A DNA stretch of 64,000 nucleotides from Nipponacmea schrenckii (taxonomy: Eukaryota; Mollusca; Gastropoda; Lottiidae), in contig CM060201.1 in the NCBI GenBank assembly GCA_030562195.1, positions 22,984,067 through 23,048,066 of the forward strand. Reading direction: 5' to 3'. Position numbers and translations under genes: made by a program. Position 1 is the stretch's first letter; the number at the start of each line of letters is the position of its first letter. Under the pieces are notes generated by a model. That model did no database searches, was not told where the DNA came from, and saw only the letters and a program-made list of their open reading frames with translations. Below, in pieces: positions 26,097 through 40,200 of this stretch.

Positions 26097-26671
26097 TTAT
26101 CTTCTCAGGTAGTCGACTGATGACGCAATAATGTTCTGGATATTTTGTTTTTCTGCTCGACTTTCTACAGAAAAAGCGATTCCAGGTTGAATAAAATTCG
26201 GTAAGGTGATAGAATACAGGCCGTACACCTGAGTGGCCTTGACAACGGAGTTTGCCACGAGGCGGACCGCCGTCACTTCCATCGTTTAATTCCCCGAGTC
26301 AGATTCTACAGTCAAAATATAACAGATTTGAAATTATCGCTTTAAACGCATATATATAATTATACTTTCTGTTCCAGTGCTTTCGTAACATTGTTTTCAT
26401 TTCATTCTCTCAATATGGAAGGTGTGGGTGTCGGCGGTTTTGATTTCCAAGAGGTTGAAGCGTTACCCTTTTAAAAATATAAATCCATATAATACCCACC
26501 TTTACTTTGAATTACTTGAAAACCGTCAGAAACTTTAATGTAATACTGTATACACGATTCGGGTCTGATATTTTTTATAAAGAACGGCGCGATACTTTCG
26601 GATGACGATGGACTGAAGTATGGGTGTATCGCCAGATATACATACATCTGATACAAGTACAACTGAACCAA
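26097..26671 (-). other. Two weak candidate exons; the first faintly ferritin-like
   Basis: On the minus strand a segment near 26640-26480 lies between a possible AG acceptor and a G/GTGGGT donor and encodes a peptide containing LYQMYVYLAIHPYF and ending QSKGG. This loosely recalls the ferritin LYASYVYLSM...QNQRGG region, but ferroxidase glutamates are not evident. Downstream, 26282-26097 is a second open frame of 61 residues preceded by an in-frame stop. I cannot join them into a convincing gene; chance or a decayed ferritin-like relic are both possible. Confidence 0.15.
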
Positions 26672-27039
26672 CTAACAAAATATATTACTAAATGTCAGAC
26701 CTGGAAACAGATAAAAAACGCGAAGAGAAAAAGTCGAACAAAATGCAAGCCAACGAACGATATCGGGTCTCATTGAAAATTTTCCATAGCATTGTTTAAT
26801 GCGTTATAAAAGATACTCTTCTACAGAAGCACTGCACTAGGTAACAATACGAGAGAAATTCTTCCATAGAAGCACTGGCCCAGGTCACAACAATTTGTAA
26901 GGAACAAATGACAAATTGATTCAAAAAAAATTAAATAAATTAACCATTTCTGTAAAAAAATCTTTATAATTTCGCTCAATTAAAAACATTATGCTAAATT
27001 GATAAATATTTGAACATTGCATACAGGCGTTGAATGCTT

Positions 27040-27290
27040 AAAGAGATTGTAAAGAAGATTTCTCACATTTTGTATGTATCGGGACACTGGATAGCATCAA
27101 TTTACACTATTCTAATTCTATTCTGGTTCATACAAAATATGCTTGTATCATATAAGGCCTTTGGTCTTAGTTTGAGGGGACCTCACCGCTGAATGAATTT
27201 TTGCATGGTGTAAATTGATTCCTGATACACATAAAAATTTAGATGACCTCTTTACAATCTTAAAATTCAAAAAATAGAAAAAATATAATA
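27040..27290. mobile_element. Foldback element B, complete but diverged
   Basis: Begins TTAAAGAGATTGTAAAGA and ends near CTCTTTACAATCTT, giving inverted termini. Internal blocks ATAGCATCAATTTACAC and GTGTAAATTGATTCCTGATA are also inverted copies of each other. Confidence 0.7.
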
Positions 27291-27474
27291 TTTATGAATA
27301 AAATATATTAAAAGTTTCAGATCTAGTGCACCCATTCCCAAGAATCCCTTGATAGCACCTTGCTGCAGACAACATCAAGTTGGTTATATGAAAAATAAGA
27401 TAAAACCTTTAAATATATCGAATTTAAATAAATTTCATTGAGATTACTTCATTAGGTGAAATGAATTAATCACC

Positions 27475-27745
27475 ACCCTACCATCCTCCCTTATCAACCC
27501 CACCCCTTCCTTCCTTATCAAACTCAACCCTCCCTTCCTCAACAACCCACACATCTAATCCTTCTGAGCCCCGACCTCCCTTCGTCATCAACCAACCCCT
27601 TCCTTCCATCTGAGCCCAACCCTCCCTTCGTCATCAACCCCACCCTCCCTTTGTCATCAACCCACCCCTTCCTTCCTCATCAACCCATCCCTCCCTTCCT
27701 TATGAGCCCCACCCTCCCTTCCTTCTGACCTCGCCCTTCTACCCT
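27475..27745. repeat. Pyrimidine-rich minisatellite downstream of the P3H gene
   Basis: Repeats of CCCTCCCTTC, GTCATCAACCC and CCTTATCAAC with a period of about 20-35 bp. The plus strand is strongly C/T-rich. Confidence 0.85.
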
Positions 27746-28257
27746 TCTCAATGTCCCCATAAGATATGTATAAGTTCTGAGAATATTTGATTTCATTGAA
27801 TATTTAACTACCCCAGTAAAAAACCTAGCCATTATGAGTTTTCCACTCCGCTCTCTATACTTTTCCGTCTCACTTCACTCAAGTATAAAAGAATTATATA
27901 TAAATCTAAAGAAACTATTGCACTTCAAGATTGAAATAACAAACAAAAATTCGGACTGATGATGCAAAGAGAAATTCCATTCCATAACACATCCACTTTC
28001 ATGCAAAATTCAGAACTATTCACGATTGGGACTTCTCAAATATTTTTCATTCTTTCAAACCAGGCATACTGAGTATTTTTTCATTTTTAGCTTAAAGACC
28101 GTATTGAGCCCACAAAGAATTGATGCATATATTAGCTTATTGTCGTTATCCACCACCACAGTTGACAAAACGTTATGTGCAACATTATTCAACACGCTGG
28201 CTAACTGTGATGACTAAAGGGAGACAACTACAGTTTTCAGCTTCTAAGGACTACAGA

Positions 28258-31200
28258 CTACAATTCATCATCTAGTTTCCCTGATTCTTTGATATCAGAT
28301 ACCTGATCTGGACTTTTCTTTTTATGGACTTTAACTGCAATGTTTATATTTGGCTCGAATTTTGGCTCGTCATTCTGAGAGTCAATTTTGAGTGACTCCA
28401 GCGAGTCATCAATAGGATCTTGACTCAAATCTGAGTCACTAATAATTGAGTCACTATCACTATGGGAACTGGCGACCGCTGATTCTTTCATAGACTCTTC
28501 TTTAGAGTCACCTTCCTTTACCTCCAAATTTTCCACATCTTTTTCTTCTGAATGTTTCTCTTCCTTTTCTGCTGGTGGCATCAATTCAGATAATTTGGAA
28601 ATAAGTTTCCTAGCCTGGGAATGAGCTAATTCTTTATAATTCGGGTTCATGGTGAACCATAAAGCCAGAGCACATCTTTGCCCTTTAGTAACAGCCTTCA
28701 CTCCGTGATATTCTTTAGAATCAAACCCTACAAGTCTTCCACACTTCGGGTTTATAGATACCTGTAAAAATAATATATATACTGCAAAACTTATTTATTT
28801 ATATTCTATACAAATTACTAAAATAAGGAACCGAGGCCCTGTGTGCTAAAGGCTGTGCACGTTAAATATTCCTTGACAGATGGAAATTGTAAAAAGAGTA
28901 GGCTAATGTCTCTGTCCCTGAAAAATTTCCCTCATTGCACACTGAATGGCGTGGCCTGTCTTCATTAGCCCATAAGGTGCAAGAGTAGGACGTAAAACTC
29001 CATTTATTTTTTTTTTTTTTTTACTAAAATTCAGCAATGTTGAATAATTTGAGATATTAAAATACAAAATCTCTATCAACACCAAAGAGGGTTATTTTTA
29101 TAAGAGATATCAGAATTAAATGGATTCTTAAGAAATTTTTTAAAAATTTTGTATGTGTATCAGGAACACTTATAACATCAATTTACACCATTCCAATTTT
29201 CAATCAGATATCTTTGGTTCCTACAATTCTACTAAAACAGAGACTTTGAAGACAGAACTAATCGGGAAGGCCTTTTGTGATAAAGTATATTTGGCAATTA
29301 TTAATACTTTGCTTAATTTGTGCCAACAATTGAGTAAAAGTGATATATGAAAGCAGTCCGTGTACCTTTTCTGATTTATCTGATCCAGCGAAGAAAAACT
29401 CTCCCCCTTCAAATTCATTATTTAAATACAGGATAGCACTGGAAATATAAAATTATATAGGTTTGGTTAAATATATAAGAAATATATTTAAGGAATACAG
29501 AGAAATTTCTAGTAGTGTATCAGAGACACTTATAGCTTCTATTTACACCATTCTGATGTTTCTACATGGTTTCTATAACACAGCGGTTAGAGCCTTGGTT
29601 CTTTACGTCATGACGTCATTTGCTTGGATATGTTGAAAATGTCGGACATGAATTCTAATCTCGATCTGCGTGTGAAAGTTCGATGACCTTGAATAAGTCA
29701 TCTTCACTCATAATTCCAGTCCACCCAGCTGTAAATGGGTACAGATAATCCGGGAAAGATCAATGCCAAGAGGTTTGGTCAAGGACCAGCTGGTAGAAAG
29801 GATCCCTGTCACGGCGGACTTGTGAACCTAAGTTGTTATCCTTGTAAAATATAGTTGTTTCTTTCTTTTTTCTTTTTTATCCTACCTGTAGTCTCTCTGA
29901 GTAAAAGCAGGAAAAGCTTTAAGACAAGTTCCATCAGGTTGAAGGATACAATTATCAGCATGAACAGGATGGCTTAAATCATCTCTTTCTTCATCACCTA
30001 GGATACAAATTATTTTTGATTTCAAGCAATATAAAAAAAGAAATGAATGAAGTTTTATACCTACTCCTGTGCACCTTATTGGTCAATGGAATAGGCAACG
30101 CCATGCAGTGTGCAATGTGAGGAATTTTGCTAGGACAACAGCACAAGCCTACTCCTTTGGGGAATTTGATGGATCTTTAATGTGCACTGCCTGTAGCACA
30201 TCGACCTCGGTTTATTATTCCATCCAAACGACTAGACGCTCTTTCCATGTCAACCCCACTGACTGCATCTCTACTTTTTTACAACTGAAATCCCAAACTA
30301 AAATGATAATATCCCTTATAACCAATACAGCCCAAGTTGATGTGTGAAAAACCGAACACCTTATAGAAAAAAAAGAAGCTTAAACCGCTTTACAGCCCCT
30401 TGAGTTTTTACGTTCAAATGGTATCAAAACTCACCTTCAATGGCTGTCCTACAAACAAGATGAGTGAAATCAAAATATAATGGTCGTGTTAAATTAAAAT
30501 ATTTCTCCACCACGAAACGTCCTTTTTCAGCCAGATCTAAAAACAAGATAACTTCTTCTGGGGTAACTTGGCGATGATACGCGAGCTTCAAACAGAAAAT
30601 AAAAATATGAAACGTAAAGGATTTGAACAACATTTAGAAGCAATAGCACACATTTCAGTATTTCTTTGTGTTTTTTTTTATTAAATAATTAAAAATTTAA
30701 AGTCTTTTAATTTCAAAACCTAATGACTCCTTCTTTGCATTATGCAGGGGTTTTCAACCTTTTCCTTCTTATAACCTCTTTCAGGCTCATTGATGCATTG
30801 TATTACCACCACTCCTTCCCCCCCCCCCCCCAATAAATCCTTACTCTTTAATTATTTTCACATAGGTTTTGATTGCAATCTTTATGATTTTGGAGACTTA
30901 CGGTCTGATTGCAGAGAACAACCTAAATTATCATCATCCAAAAATTTTATGCTAGACTAAAAAGTGCTTCATTACCCCCAAAACTTTTAAAATTACCCCC
31001 AGGTTGAAAACCCCTGCCCTAACAGATTACATTATATACTGATACTGATGACAAGGACAAAAAAGATATTTGTTTTATATTTACATGTATATAAGTCTGT
31101 ACCTTTAAAATAAATATTTACATTCTTAAAATAAAAACATCGTAGAAATAGGTTTGATATCCATGCTAAGTAGAATTGAAATACGAACCGAAGCAGCCCT

Positions 31201-34200
31201 GAGCACTGTTAAACCAATAAAAGATTCGTATTCGGTGTGAGGTGAAATCACCGACGGTTTAGACGTTAAATAATCGTACCCATCACCATTTATAGCCTCT
31301 TTCTAGTAGTAATAAATATTCGTAATTATTTAGACGTTATCAGAAATAGAATAAGGGATCTAAAGCAAAGCTAAAAGCAATACTACAAAGATTGATGCTA
31401 TGTTTTATTATATTTAGCTTCACCAAGAAAGAAAGACACGAAGCAAAGATATTATTAAATAAAATAGAATTTCATTTATAATTTGGTCATTATTATGTTA
31501 TGTTTTGTTAGTCAATATAGAATTACTGTAGATATTTGATAAAACTCAGGAGTAGTATACCATATAACCTTATGATGACTATGTAAATTGTTGAAGCAAA
31601 ATAAAACTCAGGAGTAGCATACTACCGTATAATTCCGAATATAGTGCGCAGGCCTCCGCGAAATCGGGGAAAATTCATTTACCCATGTATAGTGCGCACC
31701 CTTTTCGCCCCGGTATATAAACTGATGATGACAATATAAATTGTTGAAACATTGTGTACAATTCGAAACCTGTGTAGAAAACCATCAAACTGTTTACTAT
31801 TATTGAAGGTTATGTTTTTGGATCAGTCTTAGAAATGTATAAATATCTTTGCTTAACTTCAAAAGAGAAAAAGCAAAAACTAAAAAGCAGGATGTAAGCA
31901 GATGAGAGGAGACTAAAAAGCATTAGTAAAGCAAAAGACAAAAGATAAAAACATTAAAGCAGCGTATTTGAAATATCAATCAGTAAAAAACACAACAGTA
32001 AAATAGATTTCTATTTATGAAATTATTGATCTGTTGTGGCTGCTAAACTTTGGACAGGGGGCAGTGGCCAAAACCCCATTTTTAAATCTAACCCTACCCA
32101 CCTAGAGAATCTAGAGTTATAAAGCCTGTCACCAGATAAATAAAGCTCTATAAGATATTGGAGCGTTATGATATAGGTACCTCTGCCGCTCTGTATAAAT
32201 CTAATCCACTGAACAACTCGTGGTCAGTGAGAGGTTTAGTAGATTTATATCCATCCCCTAACCAACCATTTTTCTGAAACAATTTTCACAATTAACATGC
32301 ATTATTTACAGGGAGCAAGTTATTCAACAGTTCTACACCAAACATATTATTTGAGGGTAAGGTCGTCTTTATAATGTCATAATTTTGTACCGATAGCCTT
32401 GACGCAATAATCACTATTCTTGTATCACATCTTCACAATGTCATGCTATTACCATCTGTGTCTTATACCTTGACTGTAATAGCCACCATTCTAGTATCAC
32501 ATCTTCATAATGTCAAGCTATTACAAACTGTGTCTTATACCTTGACAGTAATAGCCATTATTCTTGTATCACATCTTCACAATGTTAAAAATTATGAACT
32601 GTGTCTAAATACTTTGACTGTAATAGCCACTATTGTTCAGATGTATTTGTGGGTTTGTTTATCAAGGTTTAAAAATGTTTTTAGCATTATCGCAATTGAT
32701 ATTAAGGTTTGGATTTGGAAAATTTCAAGATATTTTATTCCTCCAAGTATAGAAGACAATTTACATCAACTCATTTAGAAAGAAATACTCTATGTAGCCT
32801 ATTGCGTAAAGTTGGGTGCATGCAATCGCAAAACGCTATGAGGAAATTACACCATCTTGGATAATCTAACCAATCAGACGTATATAGAAAGGGTAACATC
32901 AAGATGCTCAAATATATTTTAAAAGTTGCACATGCAATGTTTTTCAATCTCATGCAGAAAAGCTTAAATAATTCCAACTGTTCAACAAGAGAACTTTCTA
33001 TAGTAATATTTTATATCAGGTCTCAAGCTAACTCAAAATTTTCTTCAATGAAACGCCTCAGTTTAAAATCATTTAAGGGACTGGTCTGCCATTTTTTGGT
33101 GTAGATTTCAGTCTTGAATATATGTAAATAGTTTTCAGAAGTACTAGAAATGTACGAAGATCGCATAATTCCTTCAAATATATTTGAATTTTATTTTTTA
33201 TTTCTATATATCTATATTTTCTATATATTGTAGCATCTCAAGAAATGATGAGAAAAGCTAAACCAATCCCTGTTTCTGAGACTAAGATACGATTGGTCAA
33301 ACAGATGGCTGTCCCTTATAACTTCAAAGGAGCATATTTTCTGACAAAGGGCAAATTTGATTGGTCATATATAAGAGAGGGAGCATTTCATTGGATAGTT
33401 GTTTTAGTTCTGCAAAAATCTCCCAAACTTAAACATTCCATACTTTTGGAATTGTAGGAGACTGAGCGCTCAGATTGTCATTTTCAAAATTGCATTGGAA
33501 AGCTGAAATTGAGCTCTATCAGATAATAATAGGGGATAATCAAACGCACATATTCCTTCAAACTCTACACCTACCTTAACCAGATTTTGTAGTGTGATAC
33601 AGTCCTGATCTTTGGCCAGACCATCAGCCACAAAGGCAGTGTAATCTTTTAATTCTTTACTAGTCAATGATATAGTTGTTCCTGTAAAATTATTGATCAA
33701 AATCATCAAATCTGCTTCCAAGTCATTTACACAAAGAAAATTCTGAGCTATGGTGACTCAACAAGCTTGTGATGAGTTAAAAACAGTGAGTGAGGCGTCT
33801 CTATCTAAGCAAATCGAATGAACTTGCTTTGATGGCTGAATACCAATATGTGTTACAAATCAAATCTAACCTATGAGGCACGATTTGGATACACGAATTG
33901 TCAAATTGCTCTAATATATGTCGATTGTTGTCAAATTGCAGGCACTTCACTAATATAAATTTCACAAGAAGTTAAGGATCCTTTTCATAGGTTAACCGAA
34001 TTATCTGTACCCATTTACAGCTGAGTTGACAGAAATCTTTAATACAGATGACTTATTCAAGTTAATCAGTCTTTTACACAGGGATCAAATCCACATAACC
34101 ATTCAAATAAACCAAAGTTCTATCGGACTGTACTATAGTACCAGAATGTCCATTAATCTTACCGTTTTTTTCCAGTTCTTTCATAATTTCCACGTTATTT

Positions 34201-37200
34201 TTCTCGGTCATCAATTTCTTCTCATCTTCAAATAATTGTAGAGCTATCTGGGTCTGAACATAGGCTTTTTCTTCCTCCTTTTTATCGGTGGTATATACAA
34301 TAACCACGGCACATCTCATATCGGACGTAGGTATAGTTACGTTATGTAGATCATCTGTTGTCATGCCAACCAATCTTCCACACTGACTTGATACATTCCT
34401 CTACAATAGACAGATAGTATTAGATGAATGAAAGTATGAATGAATGAATGAATAAACAAGAATGAATGAAAGAATGAATTGATGAATAGATGAATAACAT
34501 GAATGAATGAACATGAATGAATGAATGAACATGATTGAATGAATGAATGAACATGAATGAATGAATGAATGAATGAATGAAAGAATGAATGAATGAATGA
34601 AAAGTGGAATATGGAGTATATGATGTGAGCAATGAAGAAAACTCATAATTGCAAGAGTTTATTAAAGTGATTGTAAAGAGTTTTTCTAAATGTTTTTAAG
34701 TGTATCAGGAAATCTGCTGTTTTTGCTCTGTTAAATTTAAATTTTCAATCAGATGGCTCTTGTTCCTGTAATTTCACTGAAACTACATATTTTATGACGT
34801 CACTTATCACAAAGATTATCATATCACATAAGGCCTTCACAATTAGTGATGTGATATAAGTTTTAAAATCATAACGAAAAGAAACAAGAATTATTCCCTC
34901 TCTCTTCACAATAAAGTAAAAAGTAAACAAGATAATCCCGCACACAGTTCCTCTTCAATACAATAATCAAGGTCCTAATAAAATACTCACTGATTTAGTT
35001 TTATTTTTATTTAAGAAATAAACATCAGCTCCTTTTAGATTATTTAAAAACATCACAGACCTGAAATATAAAAAACATTACTTCAATTAAATATATCATT
35101 AATTTCCTTATTACTGTAAAGAGATTATAAAGAGGTTTTCTTAATTTTTCTAAGTGTATCAGGAACACTGATAACATCAATTTGCACCATTCCAATTTTC
35201 AATCAGATGTCTGTGGTTCCTGCAATTCCACTAAAACTAAGTGTTTTATGACATCACTAACCGCAAATATGCATATCATTAAATAACCTGCTACTATTTA
35301 AATTAAAGGTATTGTAAGGTGTCCTTAATTCATTTTTTAGGTGGTTTATTAGGTGGTAAAAGCCATTAAACTTTGCACCAAAGACAAAGTAACGAAAGCT
35401 CAGGCACAGGACTTTTGTGTATCAGGAACACTGATAACATTAATTTGCACCACTCCTTTTCAATCAGATGTCTCTTGATCCTGAAATTCCACTAAAACTA
35501 AGTGTTTAATGACATCACTAATCGCAATTTTCACGGTATCACATCAGTCTTAGTAGAACTGCAGGAACCACAGACATCTGATTGAAAATTGGAATGGTGT
35601 ATATTGATGTTATCAGTGTTCCTGATATACTTAAAAACTTTAGAAAATCTGTTTACAATCCCCTTAATCCTTGCAAAATTAGAAAACTTTATCCCTTTAT
35701 GTATTTACATGGTAACAACAGTGACTCACTGAGTCAAAGGATTGTTGTTAAACTGAAGGTCCAGGGTGCAATACAGGCATAGGTCGCGATAGTTCCCTTT
35801 CATTTTCAGCTTAAATCACTTGAACAGAAAAACTGAAAATTTCACCTTATACTTACATATATTCTGATTTTTTAGGTAAATCTTTGACTTTCTCTAAACA
35901 GCTGCCGTCTTCTTGTGGTAAACATGTTCTATTTAACTGCCAATCTAAAACACAATTTTTATATCAAATACTAGACCTTAATTCTGGAAAATGATACCAA
36001 ATTCTCAAATCTGGTGAAAAATTTCTTAAATACAAACTTACATCCACTGAAAATTGTACATAAATTTTAATCAGACTTTGTAACATTGTAAATACATATC
36101 ATATTGTCCTGTCATCTAACGTTTTGGCTAAATTAAAAAACTTCAGAAAAATTGTAATTTTTGTTCAAAGAAATAAGGATGTATATCATCTGACAAAGGA
36201 AATATTTAAATGACTATATCTATATTATATAATAATAATAAACTCTTTATTTTACATGGGTCAGAATTAGGCCCAATACACAAGGACATGGTCCTGTCTA
36301 ACATTCAGTCCATAGAGACAAACATAGACTCTTTATTTTACATGGGTCAGAATTAGGTCCAATACACAAGGACATGGTCCTGTCTAACATTCAGCTCCAT
36401 AGAGACAAACATAGACTCTTTATTTTACATGGGTCAGAATTAGGTCCAATACACAAGGACATGGTCCTGTCTAACATTCAGTCCATAGAGACAAACATAG
36501 ACTCTTTATTTTACATGGGTCAGAATTAGCCAATACACAAGGACATGGTCCTGTCTAACATTCAGCCATAGAGATAACATAGACTCTTTCATTTTACATG
36601 GGTCAGAATTAGGTACCAATACACAAGGACATGGTCATTCACAATAGAGATACAGATTTTCATTACGTAGAATTGTAAATACACAAGGACATTGAACATT
36701 AGAATGGACAGATCTTTAATTACAATTTGTTTAAAAATACACAAGTACATATGCATTAAATGGACAGATTTTCAACGTACAATTTGTTTATAAAATGGAT
36801 ATAATATATATTTTAAAATACACTATAAAATTCTTACCTTGTGTTATTTCCCAGCAAGTTATAACAGTTCGTTTGAAATAAAGTGAGGTTAAATTATGGT
36901 ATTTCTGCATATAATGGCGACTGATTTCTGAGGACCGTAATAACAGACGTAGAGACACTTCAAGTTCTTCCTCATTCTCTCCAAATTTCTACAAAAAACA
37001 CAAGTCAGACGTCTAAATCTATATATTGGTCATTGGTAGTACTTTTAAGCCTGATCAAAGGGATAATAGGTCTTAGAATGAACACAAAATTTGAAAATTT
37101 GAAACTTGGCCAATAAGAGCTCTATTCATCAGTAAATATACCTGCTGCCAGAAATAACATAAAGCAATATCCAAAAAAGTAATTATCCATAAATATACGT

Positions 37201-40200
37201 TTGATTATTGAAAAACGCTTTTAATTGATTTAGCGTTTTTCAATAAGTTCTTAGTTTTGTGAGTTTTCCAGATTTTAAGGGATTCTGTAACTTTATGACA
37301 CCAGGTAAGTTCACTGATGAATATATACTCATATTGAGCCTTCTTGAGAACTTAAATTTTATGTTCATGCTAAGACACAGTATCCCTTTAAAGGACTAAC
37401 TTAAATGTTATCTCAAACTTTGTTTTAACTTTAGCCTGTAAACAATCAATTATTTTACCTAACAATAAAGTGGGCTGCTTTCAAACAAACCCAGATGAGT
37501 AGAAACATCCTTACTCAATTGTATTTGTGCATATTTCTGTATTTGTGTATATTTCTGTATTTGTGTATATTTCTGGTATTTGTGTATATTTCTGTATTTG
37601 AGTATATTTCTGTATTTGTGTATATTTCTGGTATTTGTGTATATTTCTGTATTTGTGTATATACTTTTTACAATTTGTGTAATAAAAAAAAAAATTTATG
37701 CAAAAAAAAAAAGTATCTGTGTAAAATTTCGGTTCAACCATTGAAGATATTTTACAATTTAAAGTCAAACTCCCCTTAAAAATATTTTAATAGAGATAAC
37801 CCGAAATTTTCATTGGTAAAATAATCCTGTAAATAATTTACCAAATATTACAAAATTTGAGTTGATACAGTTAGACATATAAACAACACCTGGAAAAAAA
37901 AATTAATACAATACGAATCTAAAACCATGGTTATCATATTGAAATAACACATACATAGTACACAACCATATTGACTCTCTACCTGTTCTTAATTCTTCAA
38001 ATTTCACATCAGACCATAAATGTAACATTGTAAGGTTTGTTCAAATATTATAGCCATTCTAAAAATTAAAGTTACTAAGTTAAGGTAGAGATTAAAATGG
38101 TTGAAAACTGTTCAGAATTGAATGTTGCCAGAGTTTTTGATCAATCAAAACATTGTAGCCGGTTTCTGGCCGAAATGGCAGGGTTTTACATCTGCATCAA
38201 AACCCTGTTTTAAAAATCAAACCACTTTCTCCCTTCACGATTTTAAAAATCCAAGCATAACCTCGTATTCGTTCTGTATCAAAGAATACTAACCTCTATC
38301 ATGTACTTCAACTCTGAACATTGCTCTTCCTTCAAGAAACCATCAGAAGCGAATCGTTTACTTCCGTTTAAATGGTTGCCGTTAGCAATAATCTTCAGTC
38401 CAATATCTTCGTAACGTTTCATATAATGATCAGTAGGTCGACTCTTGGAATATTTATCGTACTGAAATACACCGGGGTAAGGATACACTGACAGAGGCTA
38501 ATGAGAGGGGGATACACTGAGAGGGTACAATGAGAGGGGGATACACTGAGAGGGATACTGAGAGGGGATACACTGAGAGGGTGCACTTAGACGGGTACAC
38601 TGAGAAGGGCTACTGAGAGGGTATACTGAAAGGGTATACTGAAAGGGGATACTGAAGGAAATAATGAAAGGGGAGAATATTGTGGACAAAGGAGGTTTTT
38701 AAAAGATAATATACACCATAGTATCTTTACCCCATATGGATTTGTCTGACCCATTAGTGGGGGGAACACTAGAATATCATAAATACACTGTCCTGGAGGA
38801 GAGGGGGAAATTTACAGGGGGAGGGGAAGGATATCATAAAGTCTGTAGGCCTAAAAACCTTAGTTTTTATATCATTATTATATTAAAACCATCCCCATTC
38901 TGATCTTAGCTAGAACCACTATAGTCAGACACAGTCCTGAGGGAGTGGTGGGGACAGAGGGAGAGAGAAGGGGATACTAGGGGAGGGGATATGATTAAGA
39001 CAATGCTAACCACAGTATCTATATCATCATTAAAGCCATCCTGATCATAACTAGATTCACTATAGTCTGTGGTAGTGTGGTGTTTTTTATAGAATTTTAT
39101 TTCTTCCTCTAATTTCTTCTTTCTCTTCATAAATTCCACCACTTCCTGAAATCAGAGAAAATTGGCATTTTTGGGTATGAGTGAGATTTTAAGAATTCCT
39201 TCTCCTTTAGACAAAGTTTTCGTGGAATTTTAGAAACCACTGAGGTCTGATTGGTGATTAGTGACACTTAGTTTTAGTGGAATTGCAGGAACCACTGACA
39301 TCTGATTGAAAATTAGAATGGTGCAAATTGATGCTATCCCAAATACACATCAATTTGCACCATTCCAATTTTTCCATCAGATTTCTCTTGATCCTGAAAT
39401 TCCACTAAAACTAAGTGTTTTATGACAATGTAAATTGATGCAATCAGTGTCAAACAGAATTTAGAAAACCTCTTCAAACTCTTTAGGACGTACCGGTCTA
39501 GGATAAAAACTATCTTCATAGCCCTCCTTGATAAAAAACTTTTGGTTACGTAACATGATTTCATCTTGAGGTTTGAGATAAAGATAGGATGCTGCAGCCT
39601 CAGATGCCTTGTCTGCTTGGTACACTGGAATAGAAAACAGTTCAATGACAAGTTTTGATACCGTTCCACACAAAGTACTGACACAGTTTTCACTATGACT
39701 AAAGTCAACAGGATGAGTTCCCATGAAAATTGACATAAAAGGGAAAGCTTTGCCATCTGTATGACCAATTGTGAAACAGGAATTGCTTACAAGAGTCATC
39801 AGTAATAGTATTACAGCTCACCATCGAAAATTTGAGCTTTTAGATCTTTGTATGGCCAGAATAATCAACATTTGAAAGTTAAAATGACACCTCATCATTT
39901 ATTGAGTCTCTGTCATATATAGAAAGATGGTGAAATTCCTAGTTTGAGATAAAGGGATATTGGTGTAGAGTAGCCTATGTATTTATACTTACATTTATAA
40001 TAAGTATATTGAAGATAATGATAGTGTTCTGCCAACAAACCATCTTTACCTTCAGGAAAAACTTGACTCAACTTATCTTCACACGAATACTGACACTTGA
40101 TCACATTGAGATAATGTTCTACAAAACAATGATCAAATATAAACTTAAAGCGACATGTAAATATTATACAGCCAAAGAAAGACAACTCTCTTTGTTAGAC

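Noticed and set aside
30040..30347. 92-codon plus-strand open frame containing a QRHAVCNVRNFA-type peptide
   Set aside because: It lies wholly inside dispersed element A; the same peptide-like string appears wherever the element occurs.
34401..34646. His/Ser/Phe-rich open frames of 70-81 codons
   Set aside because: They are translations of the TGAA microsatellite.
37981..38060. Possible missing GDGY-type exon for the first P3H module
   Set aside because: A minus-strand open stretch ends at a usable donor, but it is phase 1 at the end, has an in-frame stop shortly upstream, lacks a clear acceptor, and shows no GDGY motif.
39334..39768. 144-codon minus-strand open frame across P3H exon 5
   Set aside because: Wrong frame relative to the exon, and half of it lies in the foldback element.
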